Shown: piece after piece, positions 44,101 to 56,458 of the stretch
Numbering within the stretch: the stretch's first letter is position 1
Layout: every line of letters begins with the position of its first letter
From: Anaerorudis cellulosivorans
GTDB taxonomy: Bacteria; Bacteroidota; Bacteroidia; Bacteroidales; Dysgonomonadaceae
Assembly: GCF_025943985.1 (NCBI RefSeq)
Contig: NZ_JAPCWE010000015.1
Location: 1-64,000, forward strand
Reading direction: 5' to 3'
DNA length: 64,000 nucleotides
The notes under the pieces: model-generated
What the model was told of the DNA's origin: nothing
Databases searched by the model: none
The model's input: the letters and a program-made list of their open reading frames with translations, nothing else
Program-made: the position numbers and the translations under genes

Positions 44101-45368
44101 GCGATGAAGTGGAGTTATTTAATGATGTACGATCGGAATCGCTGGGAAGATTGAAAAAAGGTCCGATAGGTACGCATTTTGAGTGGAATAATGTAACTAT
44201 TAAATACAATGTACTTTATGCAGTGGGTTACGTGAATGGAAAACCTATGGCCGAAGATTATATCGTGTTGGATCATTTACCAAAATCTCCCCGTTTCGAC
44301 CAATTTTATCAAGATTTGAAGCCTTTATTGGCACCTCAAGAAGGATATAATTATATTTATCGAATAAATTGTGGAGGAGATCCGTATGTAGATCAATATG
44401 GCCAACGATGGGAGGCCGACAGAGCAAAAGCAGATACCAATGTGTGGAGGTCAACTTCATGGGCTGACGATTACGAAGGGGTCAATCCTTATCAAGCAAG
44501 TCAGCGTTATACAAAAGATCCGATAAAAGGAACGAAGGATTGGGACTTATTTGGCAGTTTTCGCTATGGACGACATAAGTTAGCTTATTATTTTCCGCTT
44601 CCCGATGGGGAGTATCGTGTTGAACTTTATTTTGTGGAACCTTGGTATGGAGCAAGCGGAAACACTGATTGTGAAGGATATCGGATTTTTGATGTTGCAA
44701 TAAATGATTCAGTTTATATTGATGATTTGGATATTTGGGCTGAAGCTGGACATGATGCTGCATTCAAACACGTGGTACAGGTCCGGATTGATGGAGGAGT
44801 GATGAAAATATCTTTTCCTGAGGTAAAAGCGGGCCAGGCTGTAATTTCGGCTATAGCAATCGGTTCCAAAAATCGCGATATTCAACTTCAGATTCCATCT
44901 TCTACAAGCGATTGGTCATGGAAGAACATAAAAAGAGTGGTCAAGACCCCTCTTGATGCATTGCCTGAAGGAAAAGAGACACGGCCTGCCACAATCTATC
45001 GGGCAGAACAAGCCAAAGTAAACGGTCGTAACAAAGAAAAAATAGTTAAGGATCAGACATTTTTTTTCTTTTTGGATAACAAACAGGGAAGCATTGAATG
45101 GGATATTTCGGTAGGTGTTGCCAACAAATATGCACTGAGATTTGATTTTATGAATGTAAATGATTGTCCCATTGACGTAAAAATCAGAGTTATCGATTCG
45201 GACGGCATTGTACATAAAGAGGATACCATTACCTTCCCGGTAGCCAGTGAAAAAAGAAGAATGTTGAGCACAGATACCGGTGGATACATTAATGCAGGAC
45301 ATTATAAGATTCAACTTTCGGCAGAGAATATGAGCGGTTTATGGTTGAGTAATTTAACCGTGCAATGA
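41157..45368 (+). CDS. GH43-like propeller / GH2 / malectin multi-domain glycosidase
   Basis: A 1403-residue exported enzyme with signal peptide (cleavage around FLAAQ). Domains in order: a five-bladed beta-propeller of GH43/GH117/GH130 type (about 40-380, VDCPSVFRHGDKWYMTYLV and FAHKSSVIKHDGVVYHFYCAV); GH2 sugar-binding and sandwich domains (about 395-690); GH2 barrel (about 690-1000) with acid/base E780 in WGLQNES and probable nucleophile E848 in NGEYGAW; a malectin-like domain (about 1063-1240, YRINCGGDPYVDQYG); and a C-terminal carbohydrate-binding-like module (about 1275-1403, TIYRAEQAKVNGRN). Its ATG overlaps the corrinoid-reactivation gene by 8 bases. The catalytic residues of the propeller are not certain. 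Confidence 0.85.
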   Translation: MNKGRIHLRVVFASWFFTICGFLAAQSTVSQSKMEEIYEEIKTPYKYGLVIAPSANNYKVDCPSVFRHGDKWYMTYLVYNGKTGKDGRGYETWLAESDNLLRWETLGKVLSFREKGWDKNQRGGFIALEENTWGGSYTLNTFKNKYWMTYIGGDKPGYETVPLKIGLAFTEKNPSRPHEWKSLDKPILSPDDKDAQWFEKITQYKSSMFWDKSNTLGKPFVMFYNAAGIHPETKVKAERIGIALSDDMIHWERYKNNPVFSHEEGISGDAHIQKINDVYVMFYFGAFHSSRRYKAFNTFACSYDLVNWTDWNGDDLIIPSKDYDNLFAHKSSVIKHDGVVYHFYCAVNEYDQRGIALAVSKPMGKSKVHFPEPDQKGKREIVSLNNDWYSVASYENSNEYDTFVVDGNWEKVNIPHNWDDYGGYRQLVHGNRHGNAWYKKTFFLPDYNADKRFFIRFEGVGTYATVYMNGENLGRHLGGRTTFTVNVTDAIKTGAENVIAVKVEHPSFITDMPWVCGGCSSEWGFSEGSQPFGIFRPVTLEITDKIRIEPFGVHIWNTDTSYLHIETEIKNYGNTPETFELVSKLNDDNGIAVFRLSDTITLQPGESRIVKQISPEIKNPHLWSNDDPYLYQLASMIKRSGKTTDELTTPYGIRTISWPLHGKDKDPTFKLNGGKVFLNGICEYEHLFGQSHAFSKDQILSRVKQIKSAGFNAFRDAHQPHNLLYQHYWDKTGILWWPQFSAHIWYDTPDFRNNFKALLRQWIKERRNSPSIIMWGLQNESVLPKEFAEECVEIIREMDPTACNQRIITTCNGGEGTDWNVPQNWSGTYGGDPDKYDDELKKQLLNGEYGAWRSIDLHSEGDFDPQNIWSEDNMCLLLEKKIRLAESVKDSCCGHFLWLFNSHDNPGRKQPDEGYRLIDKIGPVNYKGLLTSWGEPVDAYYLYKANYISANKDPMVYIVSHTWTDRWKTPGVKSVIRVFSNCDEVELFNDVRSESLGRLKKGPIGTHFEWNNVTIKYNVLYAVGYVNGKPMAEDYIVLDHLPKSPRFDQFYQDLKPLLAPQEGYNYIYRINCGGDPYVDQYGQRWEADRAKADTNVWRSTSWADDYEGVNPYQASQRYTKDPIKGTKDWDLFGSFRYGRHKLAYYFPLPDGEYRVELYFVEPWYGASGNTDCEGYRIFDVAINDSVYIDDLDIWAEAGHDAAFKHVVQVRIDGGVMKISFPEVKAGQAVISAIAIGSKNRDIQLQIPSSTSDWSWKNIKRVVKTPLDALPEGKETRPATIYRAEQAKVNGRNKEKIVKDQTFFFFLDNKQGSIEWDISVGVANKYALRFDFMNVNDCPIDVKIRVIDSDGIVHKEDTITFPVASEKRRMLSTDTGGYINAGHYKIQLSAENMSGLWLSNLTVQ

Positions 45369-45372
45369 ATAA

Positions 45373-48660
<3,288 letters not shown>

Positions 48661-48738
48661 CCTGGTTTATGATATCGTGGTTTTTTTGGGTACAAAATTG
48701 CGTATAGGGCGTCTTTTTTATAATAAAAAGGTGAAAAG

Positions 48739-51627
48739 ATGAAACGAAAAAACCTTAGGTGTAAAAACATATTTGTTATTTTGTTCGGTGTTATTTTTGG
48801 TGTAAAAGCTCAACAAGAGTTGATACCTGCTACCGTTGTCCATTATCTTTCAGGAAAAGGTGCCGATGATTCGGTTTATTGGGATTTTTATTGTACAGAG
48901 GGATTAAATTCCGGTAAATGGACGAAAATTAAAGTTCCTTCTTGTTGGGAAACGCAAGGTTTTGGCCAATTTCAGTATGGTATCGAATTTTACGGGAAAC
49001 CCTTTCCCGAAGGTATTGCCAAAGAAGAAGGTCTGTATAAATATGAATTTGATGTACCCGATTCCTGGAGAAATCATGCGATATGTTTAGTATTTGATGG
49101 ATCCATGACAGATACTGAAGTCAGAATGAATGGATTGAAAGCAGGTGAAAAACACCAAGGTGGGTTTTATCGGTTTTCTTACGACATAACAGATCTTTTG
49201 AAGTTCGGAAAGAAGAATCTATTAGAGGTTACCGTAAAAAAAGAATCGGAGAATGCAAGTGTCAATTTAGCAGAACGGCGAGCCGATTATTGGAATTTTG
49301 GTGGCATCTTCCGACCGGTATTTTTGGAAATAAAACCGGTGATCCATATTGACAGGGTTACTATTGATGCTAAGGCTGACGGTTCATTTTACGCCTCTTG
49401 TTATTTAGGAAGGGCTGCTTCGGAAAATTTAAGTGTAAAGACGGAAATTCTTGATCGAAGAGATAATAAAGTAGCAGAGGGTACCTTTCCCATAAAAAAA
49501 GGAAGCAACTGGACGATGATTTCCCTGAATGCGGGTTACCCCGATTTATGGACCGCTGAAACGCCAAATCTGTATAACGCGAAATTTACGTTGAGTAAAG
49601 AAAACAGCAAAGCGGTTCACCAGATCACCGAAAAATTCGGATTCAGAACAATTGAGGTTAGGGAAAGCGATGGTCTTTACATCAACAGTGTTAGGGTAAA
49701 TATCAGAGGGGTAAATCGGCATAGTTTCCGTCCGGAAACAGGGCGTACCTTAGATCGGTCAAAAAATTACGAGGATGTTCATTTGATTAAGGAGATGAAC
49801 ATGAACGCCGTTCGCTTGTCGCATTATCCTCCCGATCCCGATTTTTTGGAAGCCTGTGACGAGTTGGGCCTCTATGTGATGAATGAACTGGGCGGATGGC
49901 ACGGAAAATACGATACACCTACAGGGAAAAAGCTGGTGAAGGAAATGGTTACGCGCGATGTGAATCATCCTTCGATTATTTGGTGGAGCAACGGGAATGA
50001 GAAAGGATGGAATACCGCTCTAGATGAGGAATTTCATCGCTGGGATCTGCAAAAACGACCTGTCCTTCATCCCCAAGGGAATTTTGGAGGATTCGAAACT
50101 ATGCATTACCGTTCGTATGGAGAAACGCAGGCATATATGCGTTTGCCGCAAATTTTTATGCCTACTGAATTTCTACATGGATTATATGATGGGGGGTTGG
50201 GTGCCGGTTTGTATGATTATTGGGAAATCATGCGCACGCACCCTCGTTGCGCCGGTGGTTTTTTATGGGTTTTTGCTGACGAAGGCGTAAAAAGGGTTGA
50301 CTTGGATGGGTGTATCGATACGCGCGGCAATTACGGGGCCGATGGCATAGTGGGGCCTCATCACGAAAGAGAGGGGAGTTTTTACGCCATAAAAGAAATA
50401 TGGTCGCCCGTGCAGATCATGAACGATAAAATCGATCGGGATTTTGATGGTAATTTTATCGTTGAAAACCGCTATGATTTTCTTTCGCTCAATACTTGTT
50501 TTTTTACGTGGGAACAGGTTTCGTTTCCTTCGTCATTAAGTTTGGATGGGAAGAAAAAGATACTGAAAAAAGGAGAAGTGAAAGGAAGCGACATCGCTCC
50601 GCATAAAAAAGGCATCTTGCATATCGATATGCCTGCTTTTTCGGATGATGTGAACGGTTTATTTCTGACGGCAAAAGATGTTTATGGACATGAGTTGTGG
50701 CGCTGGAGTTGGAAAATCGATGAAAAAAATGTTTATAAGAAAAACAACGATGAAAAGAAAGCTGCAGTGAAAAAAAATGCACCCACTTATGAAGAAGATG
50801 CCGATCACATAAAAGTGAAGGTAGGTAATAAAAGTTATGTTTATGACAAAAAAGACGGCTTCCTGAAGCATGTGACGGTAAATGACCGGAAAATATCTTT
50901 TGGAAATGGGCCTCGATTTGTTGCAGCCCGGAGAGCGGATAGGTCGTTGGATCAGTTTTTTAACCATGATGATCCCGATGCCAAGAAGCTGGATAGAACC
51001 TATAAGGATTTTGTCGATTTGGCCGTTGTGGACAGCATATTTATTCGAGAAGACGAAAATCGGTTGACGGTGAACGTTGTTTACAAATTGGGCAACATGC
51101 AGAGATCGACATGGACGGTACATCCGGATGGCTTACTGGAATTGACATATGTTTATCGTTTTGATGCGGTGGTTGATTTGATGGGTATTCGATTCGATTA
51201 CCCTGAAGACAAGGTGATCGGAAAGCGTTGGCTGGGTGACGGTCCCTATAGAGTTTGGCAGAACAGGATTCATGGTGTAACCTATGATGTTTGGGAAAAT
51301 GAATATGATGATCCAATGCCAGGTGAGACGTTCATCTATCCCGAATTTAAGGGTTATTTTTCGAATTGTTCCTGGATGAACATCGAAACACAGGAGGGTT
51401 TGATATCGATTGTTAATGAAACTCCAAATACCTATATTGGAATTTATCAACCTCGCGATGGAAGAGATGCCCTATTGTACACTTTACCCGAAAGTGGTAT
51501 TTCCGTTATGGATGTGATACCGCCAGTTAGAAATAAAGTCAATGCAACCGACTTGATAGGACCTTCTTCTCAGCCTCCCTGGGTGAAAGGTGAAAAAAGA
51601 GGAAAACTTATTTTTCGTTTCCAATAA
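48739..51627 (+). CDS. GH2 family glycosidase with C-terminal mutarotase-like domain
   Basis: A 962-residue exported GH2 enzyme (signal peptide ending GVKAQ). Sugar-binding domain about 40-200, immunoglobulin-like domain about 205-300, barrel about 305-590. Acid/base is E421 in WWSNGNEKGW; the nucleophile is probably E477 in MPTEFLHGL. The barrel motif GVNRHSFRPE resembles the Lac[10 protein letters not shown], but the substrate-site HxH is changed. The C-terminal 270 residues are beta-sandwich-like (GPRFVAARRADRSLDQFF, GPYRVWQNRIHG). It could be a galactosidase, glucuronidase or L-sugar glycosidase; I cannot tell. Lies 78 bases after the LacZ-type gene. Confidence 0.88.
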   Translation: MKRKNLRCKNIFVILFGVIFGVKAQQELIPATVVHYLSGKGADDSVYWDFYCTEGLNSGKWTKIKVPSCWETQGFGQFQYGIEFYGKPFPEGIAKEEGLYKYEFDVPDSWRNHAICLVFDGSMTDTEVRMNGLKAGEKHQGGFYRFSYDITDLLKFGKKNLLEVTVKKESENASVNLAERRADYWNFGGIFRPVFLEIKPVIHIDRVTIDAKADGSFYASCYLGRAASENLSVKTEILDRRDNKVAEGTFPIKKGSNWTMISLNAGYPDLWTAETPNLYNAKFTLSKENSKAVHQITEKFGFRTIEVRESDGLYINSVRVNIRGVNRHSFRPETGRTLDRSKNYEDVHLIKEMNMNAVRLSHYPPDPDFLEACDELGLYVMNELGGWHGKYDTPTGKKLVKEMVTRDVNHPSIIWWSNGNEKGWNTALDEEFHRWDLQKRPVLHPQGNFGGFETMHYRSYGETQAYMRLPQIFMPTEFLHGLYDGGLGAGLYDYWEIMRTHPRCAGGFLWVFADEGVKRVDLDGCIDTRGNYGADGIVGPHHEREGSFYAIKEIWSPVQIMNDKIDRDFDGNFIVENRYDFLSLNTCFFTWEQVSFPSSLSLDGKKKILKKGEVKGSDIAPHKKGILHIDMPAFSDDVNGLFLTAKDVYGHELWRWSWKIDEKNVYKKNNDEKKAAVKKNAPTYEEDADHIKVKVGNKSYVYDKKDGFLKHVTVNDRKISFGNGPRFVAARRADRSLDQFFNHDDPDAKKLDRTYKDFVDLAVVDSIFIREDENRLTVNVVYKLGNMQRSTWTVHPDGLLELTYVYRFDAVVDLMGIRFDYPEDKVIGKRWLGDGPYRVWQNRIHGVTYDVWENEYDDPMPGETFIYPEFKGYFSNCSWMNIETQEGLISIVNETPNTYIGIYQPRDGRDALLYTLPESGISVMDVIPPVRNKVNATDLIGPSSQPPWVKGEKRGKLIFRFQ

Positions 51628-51640
51628 ATGACGATATGAT

Positions 51641-54600
51641 ATGAAGCGATATAGGATTGGCGTAGCAGTGATATTGTTTTCTGTTTTCGTAGGCAGTGGC
51701 TTGGCACAGAAAACTTCATTAGAGGAGCAATTTCGCAATCCTGTTTCTGAAGAAGCTTCTCCTTGGTCTTTTTGGTATTGGATGTATGGTGCTGTTTCGA
51801 AAAAAGCTATCACGGCCGATTTGGAAGCCATGAAGGAAATTGGTTTGGGTGGAACTTATTTGATGCCTATTCGAAGCCCGTCCGACAACACTTCTTTCGT
51901 TTATTCGCCTGCCTATGAACAATTGACACCTGAATGGTGGGAGTTGGTTCGATTTTCCATGGAAGAAGCCGATCGATTGAAACTCAAATTGGGAATGCAC
52001 ATTTGCGATGGTTTTGCCTTAGCAGGTGGGCCATGGATTACACCCGAAAAATCGATGCAGAAAGTGGTGTGGAGTGATACTGTTATTTCGGGAGGGGAGA
52101 TAAAATGCCTACGCCTCCCCCGTCCGAAAACTTTCGAGAATTTTTATCGTGAAATCGCACTGTATGCTTTGCCTGTTGCCGATTTTTTTACGACAGATTG
52201 TTGCATGCCTCACGTTACCTCAAGTACCGAAGATCGGTTTCCTGTATATTTGGTGGATAGGTCGGCTTCCGGCACTTTCAGGAGTTCGTCGTATTGTTGG
52301 ATACAATATGCTTTTGAAGAACCTTTCACTTGTAGATCAATAAAAATTGTTCCGGGCGGGAATAATTATCAAGCACAACGATTGTGTGTTTATGCAAGTG
52401 ATAATGGAGTTGATTTCAAAAAAATAAAGCAACTTGTTCCTCCTCGACATGGATGGCAGAATACCGACGAAAATTTCACCTACAGCATTCCTGCAACTAC
52501 TGCCCGCTACTTCAGATTTTATTGGGATCCCGCTGGTTCTGAACCGGGTTCAGAAGATCTGGATGCAGCAAAATGGAAACCCATTTTAAAAATCAATAAG
52601 ATTTTTTTATCGAGTGAGGCGCTTATTGATCAATTGGAAGGGAAAAACGGATCAGTTTGGAGGGTAAGCAAAAGAACTCTCGTTGAGGAGTTGCCTGATG
52701 AAGATTGTGTGAAATTATCCCAAATCATCCGTTTAGATCCTTGCTCGTTAAACGGTGATGAGTTGAATACTGTTTTGCCCTCGGGTAAATGGAAGATTGT
52801 AAGGTTAGGGCATACATCAACAGGACATAGAAATGAGACCGGCGGAACAGGAAAAGGGTTGGAATGCAATAAATTTAGCAAAGAGGCAGTTAAACTTCAG
52901 TTTGAGAACTGGTTTGGGGCGGCTTTCAGAAAAACTGATCCTGTTTTGGCCAGGCGCGTTTTAAAATTTTTGCATGTAGACAGTTGGGAATGTGGTTGCC
53001 AGAACTGGTCGGATAATTTTCTTGATGAATTTGAAAAAAGAAGAGGCTATGATCTTTCTCCTTATTTACTCGTGTATTCCGGTATTCCTATAGAAAGTGC
53101 CGAACAAACGGAATCTATTTTGCATGATATTCGACAAACCATTGCCGAGTTGGTCGTAGATGTTTTTTATCAAACACTTGCCGAATTCTCCGGAACGTAC
53201 GGTTGTAAATTTTCTGCGGAGTGTGTTGCCCCAACGATGGTAAGTGATGGGATGCTACATTATCAAATGGTTGACAGACCGATGGGGGAGTTTTGGTTGC
53301 AAAGCCCCACACATGATAAATTCAACGATATGCTCGATGCCATTTCCGGTGCTCATGTTTATGGGAAAAATATTATTCAGGCCGAGGGTTTCACCCAGTT
53401 GCGTATCATGTGGAATGAGAATCCTCGCATGATGAAACCGTTGCTCGACCGGAATTTCGCTTTGGGAATGAATAAATTGTTTCATCATGTTTATGTACAT
53501 AATCCTTATCTTAACAAAGCTCCGGGTGTGACACTTGATGGGATTGGACTATATTTTCAAAGGGATCAACTGTGGTGGAGATATGCTAAAGCATGGGTGG
53601 AGTACATCGGTCGTTGTCAGACCTTATTGCAGTTTGGACATCCTGTTGTGGATATCGCAGTGTTTACCGGAGAGGAGACCCCTCGGCGGGCGATTCTTCC
53701 CGATCGATTGGTCAATTCCCTTCCGGGAATTTTTGGAGAAGAAAGAGTACAGACAGAAAAGAAAAGATTGGCCAACGAGGGCCAACCGCTCAGGATGATG
53801 CCGGTTGGTGTAACCCATTCCGCCAATCTTACTGATGCAAGTGACTGGATTGATGCGCTAAATGGTTATATATACGATTCGTTTAACCGCGATGCGTTGC
53901 TTCGATTGGCTGAGGTGAAAGATGGAAGATTGGTTTTGCCTGGTGGGATGTCTTACAAAGTGCTGGTTCTTCCAAAGCCTCACCCCATGTCTCCCGAGAG
54001 CAAGTATATGAGCAAAGAAGTTGCTGAAAAAATTAGAAAATTTCAACAGAAAGGACTAGTGGTTTTGTTGGGTGATAAGCCGGAGCTAGTTCAGGGTTTT
54101 TACAAGAAAAATCAATTTTCAGAAGCACTCAAAGAAATTGCCGAAGAAATATGGTCTGTATCTTCCGAATACTTGTTACCTTACCAACACGAAGATTTCA
54201 GCCAATTTGGATTGGAAAGGGATATTGATTTTAATGGAGAGAAGGATATTGCGTGGACACACCGTGCGGAAGAAGATACGGATATTTATTTTATTGCCAA
54301 TCAACAGGAAGAAGAACGTCATGTGTGCATCTCATTTCGTTGTTTGGATCGAATTCCCGAACTTTGGGATCCCGTCACCGGGGAAATAACCGAAGCACAA
54401 GAATGGAGTATCCATAACAGGAGAACCCATGTTAAATTGAATTTGCATAAAAGTCAATCGGTTTTTGTGGTTTTTAGAAAACCAACCACAATAAAATCTT
54501 CAAAAAAATCATTTTCTTTGCCAAAAAGGAGAGTGTTGTCCGATTGTGAGTGGCGTATTTCTTTTGGAGAGGATTCTTCGGAAAATTTAATCTCATCGCA

Positions 54601-55000
54601 ATTGTTCGATTGGAGCGAAAATGAGAGTAATACTATCCGCTATTATGCCGGCGAAGCGATCTATGAAACTCATTTCACATGGGATAACGATTTTTCCGAT
54701 GATGCAGTTTATTTGCATCTTGGAGAAATAAATGTAATGGCCGAAGTTTTTTTGAACGATACGAATTGTGGCATTGTATGGACTTCACCAACCCATGTAA
54801 ATATAGCCAAAGCAATGAAAAAGGGGAATAATAAACTGCAAATACGAGTTGTCAATACATGGGCAAATAAAATAAAAGGAGTTTATGAGAAGCATATCGT
54901 AGACGATAATGTATGGACTAATGCTCCTTATCGCTTGGAAAGTCAGCCTCTTCAGTCTTCGGGATTGTTGGGACCTGTAACTATTGAATATTTCGAATAG
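51641..55000 (+). CDS. GH106-type alpha-L-rhamnosidase
   Basis: A 1119-residue exported enzyme (signal peptide ending GLAQK). It shows the conserved N-terminal SPWSFWYWMYGAVSKKAI and DLEAMKEIGLGGTYLMP barrel start, AEGFTQLRIMWNENPRMMKP, HHVYVHNPY and FGHPVVDIAVFTGEETPRR, and the C-terminal GLLGPVTIEYF end, all typical of GH106-like glycosyl hydrolases. A discoidin-like insert (about 180-320; SSYCWIQYAFEEPFTCRSIKI) and a GH2-type sandwich near the end are seen. GH106 enzymes release alpha-L-rhamnose from pectic or other polysaccharides. Gap to the GH2 gene is 13 bases; to the esterase 27 bases. Confidence 0.86.
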   Translation: MKRYRIGVAVILFSVFVGSGLAQKTSLEEQFRNPVSEEASPWSFWYWMYGAVSKKAITADLEAMKEIGLGGTYLMPIRSPSDNTSFVYSPAYEQLTPEWWELVRFSMEEADRLKLKLGMHICDGFALAGGPWITPEKSMQKVVWSDTVISGGEIKCLRLPRPKTFENFYREIALYALPVADFFTTDCCMPHVTSSTEDRFPVYLVDRSASGTFRSSSYCWIQYAFEEPFTCRSIKIVPGGNNYQAQRLCVYASDNGVDFKKIKQLVPPRHGWQNTDENFTYSIPATTARYFRFYWDPAGSEPGSEDLDAAKWKPILKINKIFLSSEALIDQLEGKNGSVWRVSKRTLVEELPDEDCVKLSQIIRLDPCSLNGDELNTVLPSGKWKIVRLGHTSTGHRNETGGTGKGLECNKFSKEAVKLQFENWFGAAFRKTDPVLARRVLKFLHVDSWECGCQNWSDNFLDEFEKRRGYDLSPYLLVYSGIPIESAEQTESILHDIRQTIAELVVDVFYQTLAEFSGTYGCKFSAECVAPTMVSDGMLHYQMVDRPMGEFWLQSPTHDKFNDMLDAISGAHVYGKNIIQAEGFTQLRIMWNENPRMMKPLLDRNFALGMNKLFHHVYVHNPYLNKAPGVTLDGIGLYFQRDQLWWRYAKAWVEYIGRCQTLLQFGHPVVDIAVFTGEETPRRAILPDRLVNSLPGIFGEERVQTEKKRLANEGQPLRMMPVGVTHSANLTDASDWIDALNGYIYDSFNRDALLRLAEVKDGRLVLPGGMSYKVLVLPKPHPMSPESKYMSKEVAEKIRKFQQKGLVVLLGDKPELVQGFYKKNQFSEALKEIAEEIWSVSSEYLLPYQHEDFSQFGLERDIDFNGEKDIAWTHRAEEDTDIYFIANQQEEERHVCISFRCLDRIPELWDPVTGEITEAQEWSIHNRRTHVKLNLHKSQSVFVVFRKPTTIKSSKKSFSLPKRRVLSDCEWRISFGEDSSENLISSQLFDWSENESNTIRYYAGEAIYETHFTWDNDFSDDAVYLHLGEINVMAEVFLNDTNCGIVWTSPTHVNIAKAMKKGNNKLQIRVVNTWANKIKGVYEKHIVDDNVWTNAPYRLESQPLQSSGLLGPVTIEYFE

Positions 55001-55019
55001 CGAGTAAAATATAATGTTT

Positions 55020-55026
55020 AGGAGGG
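55020..55026 (+). promoter_or_regulatory. Second Shine-Dalgarno-like site next to a start codon
   Basis: AGGAGGG ends one base before ATG 55028. It repeats the unusual spacing seen before the GH31 gene at 33903, in the same operon. Confidence 0.4.
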
Positions 55027-55027
55027 T

Positions 55028-56458
55028 ATGAAAAAGATAATAAAATTGTTTTTCTTGGTATGTGTTTTTTTTGTTTTTCCGTATGCTATGCATGCAAAAA
55101 TTTCTTTGCCCGCATTTATTTCAGAGGGGATGGTACTTCAGCAGCAAACGAGTGCTTCACTATGGGGAAAAGCTTTGTCGGGTAAGACAATAACGGTACG
55201 AGCATCGTGGGACAATATGAATTATTCGACAAAAGCTGATAAAGAAGGTCGATGGCGAATTCAATTAAAAACGCCTCAAGCAGGTGGACCATATTTCATC
55301 GTTTTTTCTGAAGGAAACGATTCACTTACTTTGCACGATGTGTGGGTAGGTGAAGTGTGGCTTTGTTCCGGCCAGTCGAATATGGAAATGCCGATGAAGG
55401 GATTCAAGAATCAGCCGGTTGAAGGCTCTAACATGGATATATTGAAATCCACAAATTCCCAATTGCGACTTTTTACGGTTAAACGCCATTCTACCTTGGC
55501 AGCGCAGGAAGATGTAGAAGGGGAATGGCAAACTGCAAATCCGGTATCGGTGAGTGAATTTAGCGCAACTGCTTATTATTTTGGGCGTTTGCTTCAGGAA
55601 ATTTTAAAGGTTCCAGTCGGGCTTATCTGTTCATCGTGGGGTGGTTCTCCCATCGAATCATGGATGGACCGGGATATGTTGCAGTCGTTTCCCGGAATTA
55701 AATTACCTCAAACCGAAGAAGATATCAAAGAAAAGAATAGAACACCTACTACGCTTTTCAATGGCATGATTGCTCCTTTGGTGGGTTTTGCCATAAAAGG
55801 AGTGATTTGGTATCAAGGAGAATCCAATTATGATCGCTATACCTCTTATGCAGATTTGCTTGTTGCGATGGTCAATGGATGGCGGATGAAATGGAATCAA
55901 GGCGTTTTTCCATTTTATTATTGCCAGATTGCCCCTTACGATTATAGGTTAATTACCCCGCATGGAGAAGAGGTTATCAATTCAGCTTATCTTCGAGAGG
56001 CTCAGTTGAAAGCAGAAAACAGAATTGAAAATTCCGGAATGGCCGTTTTGTTAGATGCCGGTCTTGAAAAAGGTATTCATCCTCCTAAAAAACAGATAGC
56101 CGGTGAACGGTTGGCATTATTGGCTTTTGCAAAAACCTATCGGATTGGTGGTATTGTTGCTGATTCGCCCGTTTATAAAGACATGACCATTAAAGGGGAT
56201 ACTGCGATATTGAGTTTTGACAGAGCCGAAATGTGGCTCACTGCACCGAAGGGGGATCTGGAAAACTTTAAAATGGCAGGGTTGGACAAAAAATTCTATC
56301 CGGCGGATGCTTGGATCAACAGAAGCAAGGTATATGTTAGATCTGAAGCTGTTAAGCATCCGGTTGCTGTAAGATATGCTTTTGAAAATTATGTTGAAGG
56401 GGATCTTTATGGAACGGAAGGATTACCCGTTTCTTCTTTTAGAACAGATGATTGGTAA
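55028..56458 (+). CDS. Sialate O-acetylesterase-type SGNH esterase
   Basis: A 476-residue exported esterase (signal peptide, cleavage around AMHAK). A short beta-domain (about 25-105; SEGMVLQQQTSASLWGKA) precedes the SGNH domain: GQSNME carries nucleophile S117 and GIHPPKKQIAGERLA is the C-terminal catalytic block with His. Family members remove O-acetyl groups from sialic acid or other sugars (xylan, pectin, rhamnogalacturonan). Given the plant-type glycosidases next to it, O-acetyl plant glycan is more likely than sialic acid. The next gene begins in its stop codon (TAATG). Confidence 0.87.
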   Translation: MKKIIKLFFLVCVFFVFPYAMHAKISLPAFISEGMVLQQQTSASLWGKALSGKTITVRASWDNMNYSTKADKEGRWRIQLKTPQAGGPYFIVFSEGNDSLTLHDVWVGEVWLCSGQSNMEMPMKGFKNQPVEGSNMDILKSTNSQLRLFTVKRHSTLAAQEDVEGEWQTANPVSVSEFSATAYYFGRLLQEILKVPVGLICSSWGGSPIESWMDRDMLQSFPGIKLPQTEEDIKEKNRTPTTLFNGMIAPLVGFAIKGVIWYQGESNYDRYTSYADLLVAMVNGWRMKWNQGVFPFYYCQIAPYDYRLITPHGEEVINSAYLREAQLKAENRIENSGMAVLLDAGLEKGIHPPKKQIAGERLALLAFAKTYRIGGIVADSPVYKDMTIKGDTAILSFDRAEMWLTAPKGDLENFKMAGLDKKFYPADAWINRSKVYVRSEAVKHPVAVRYAFENYVEGDLYGTEGLPVSSFRTDDW

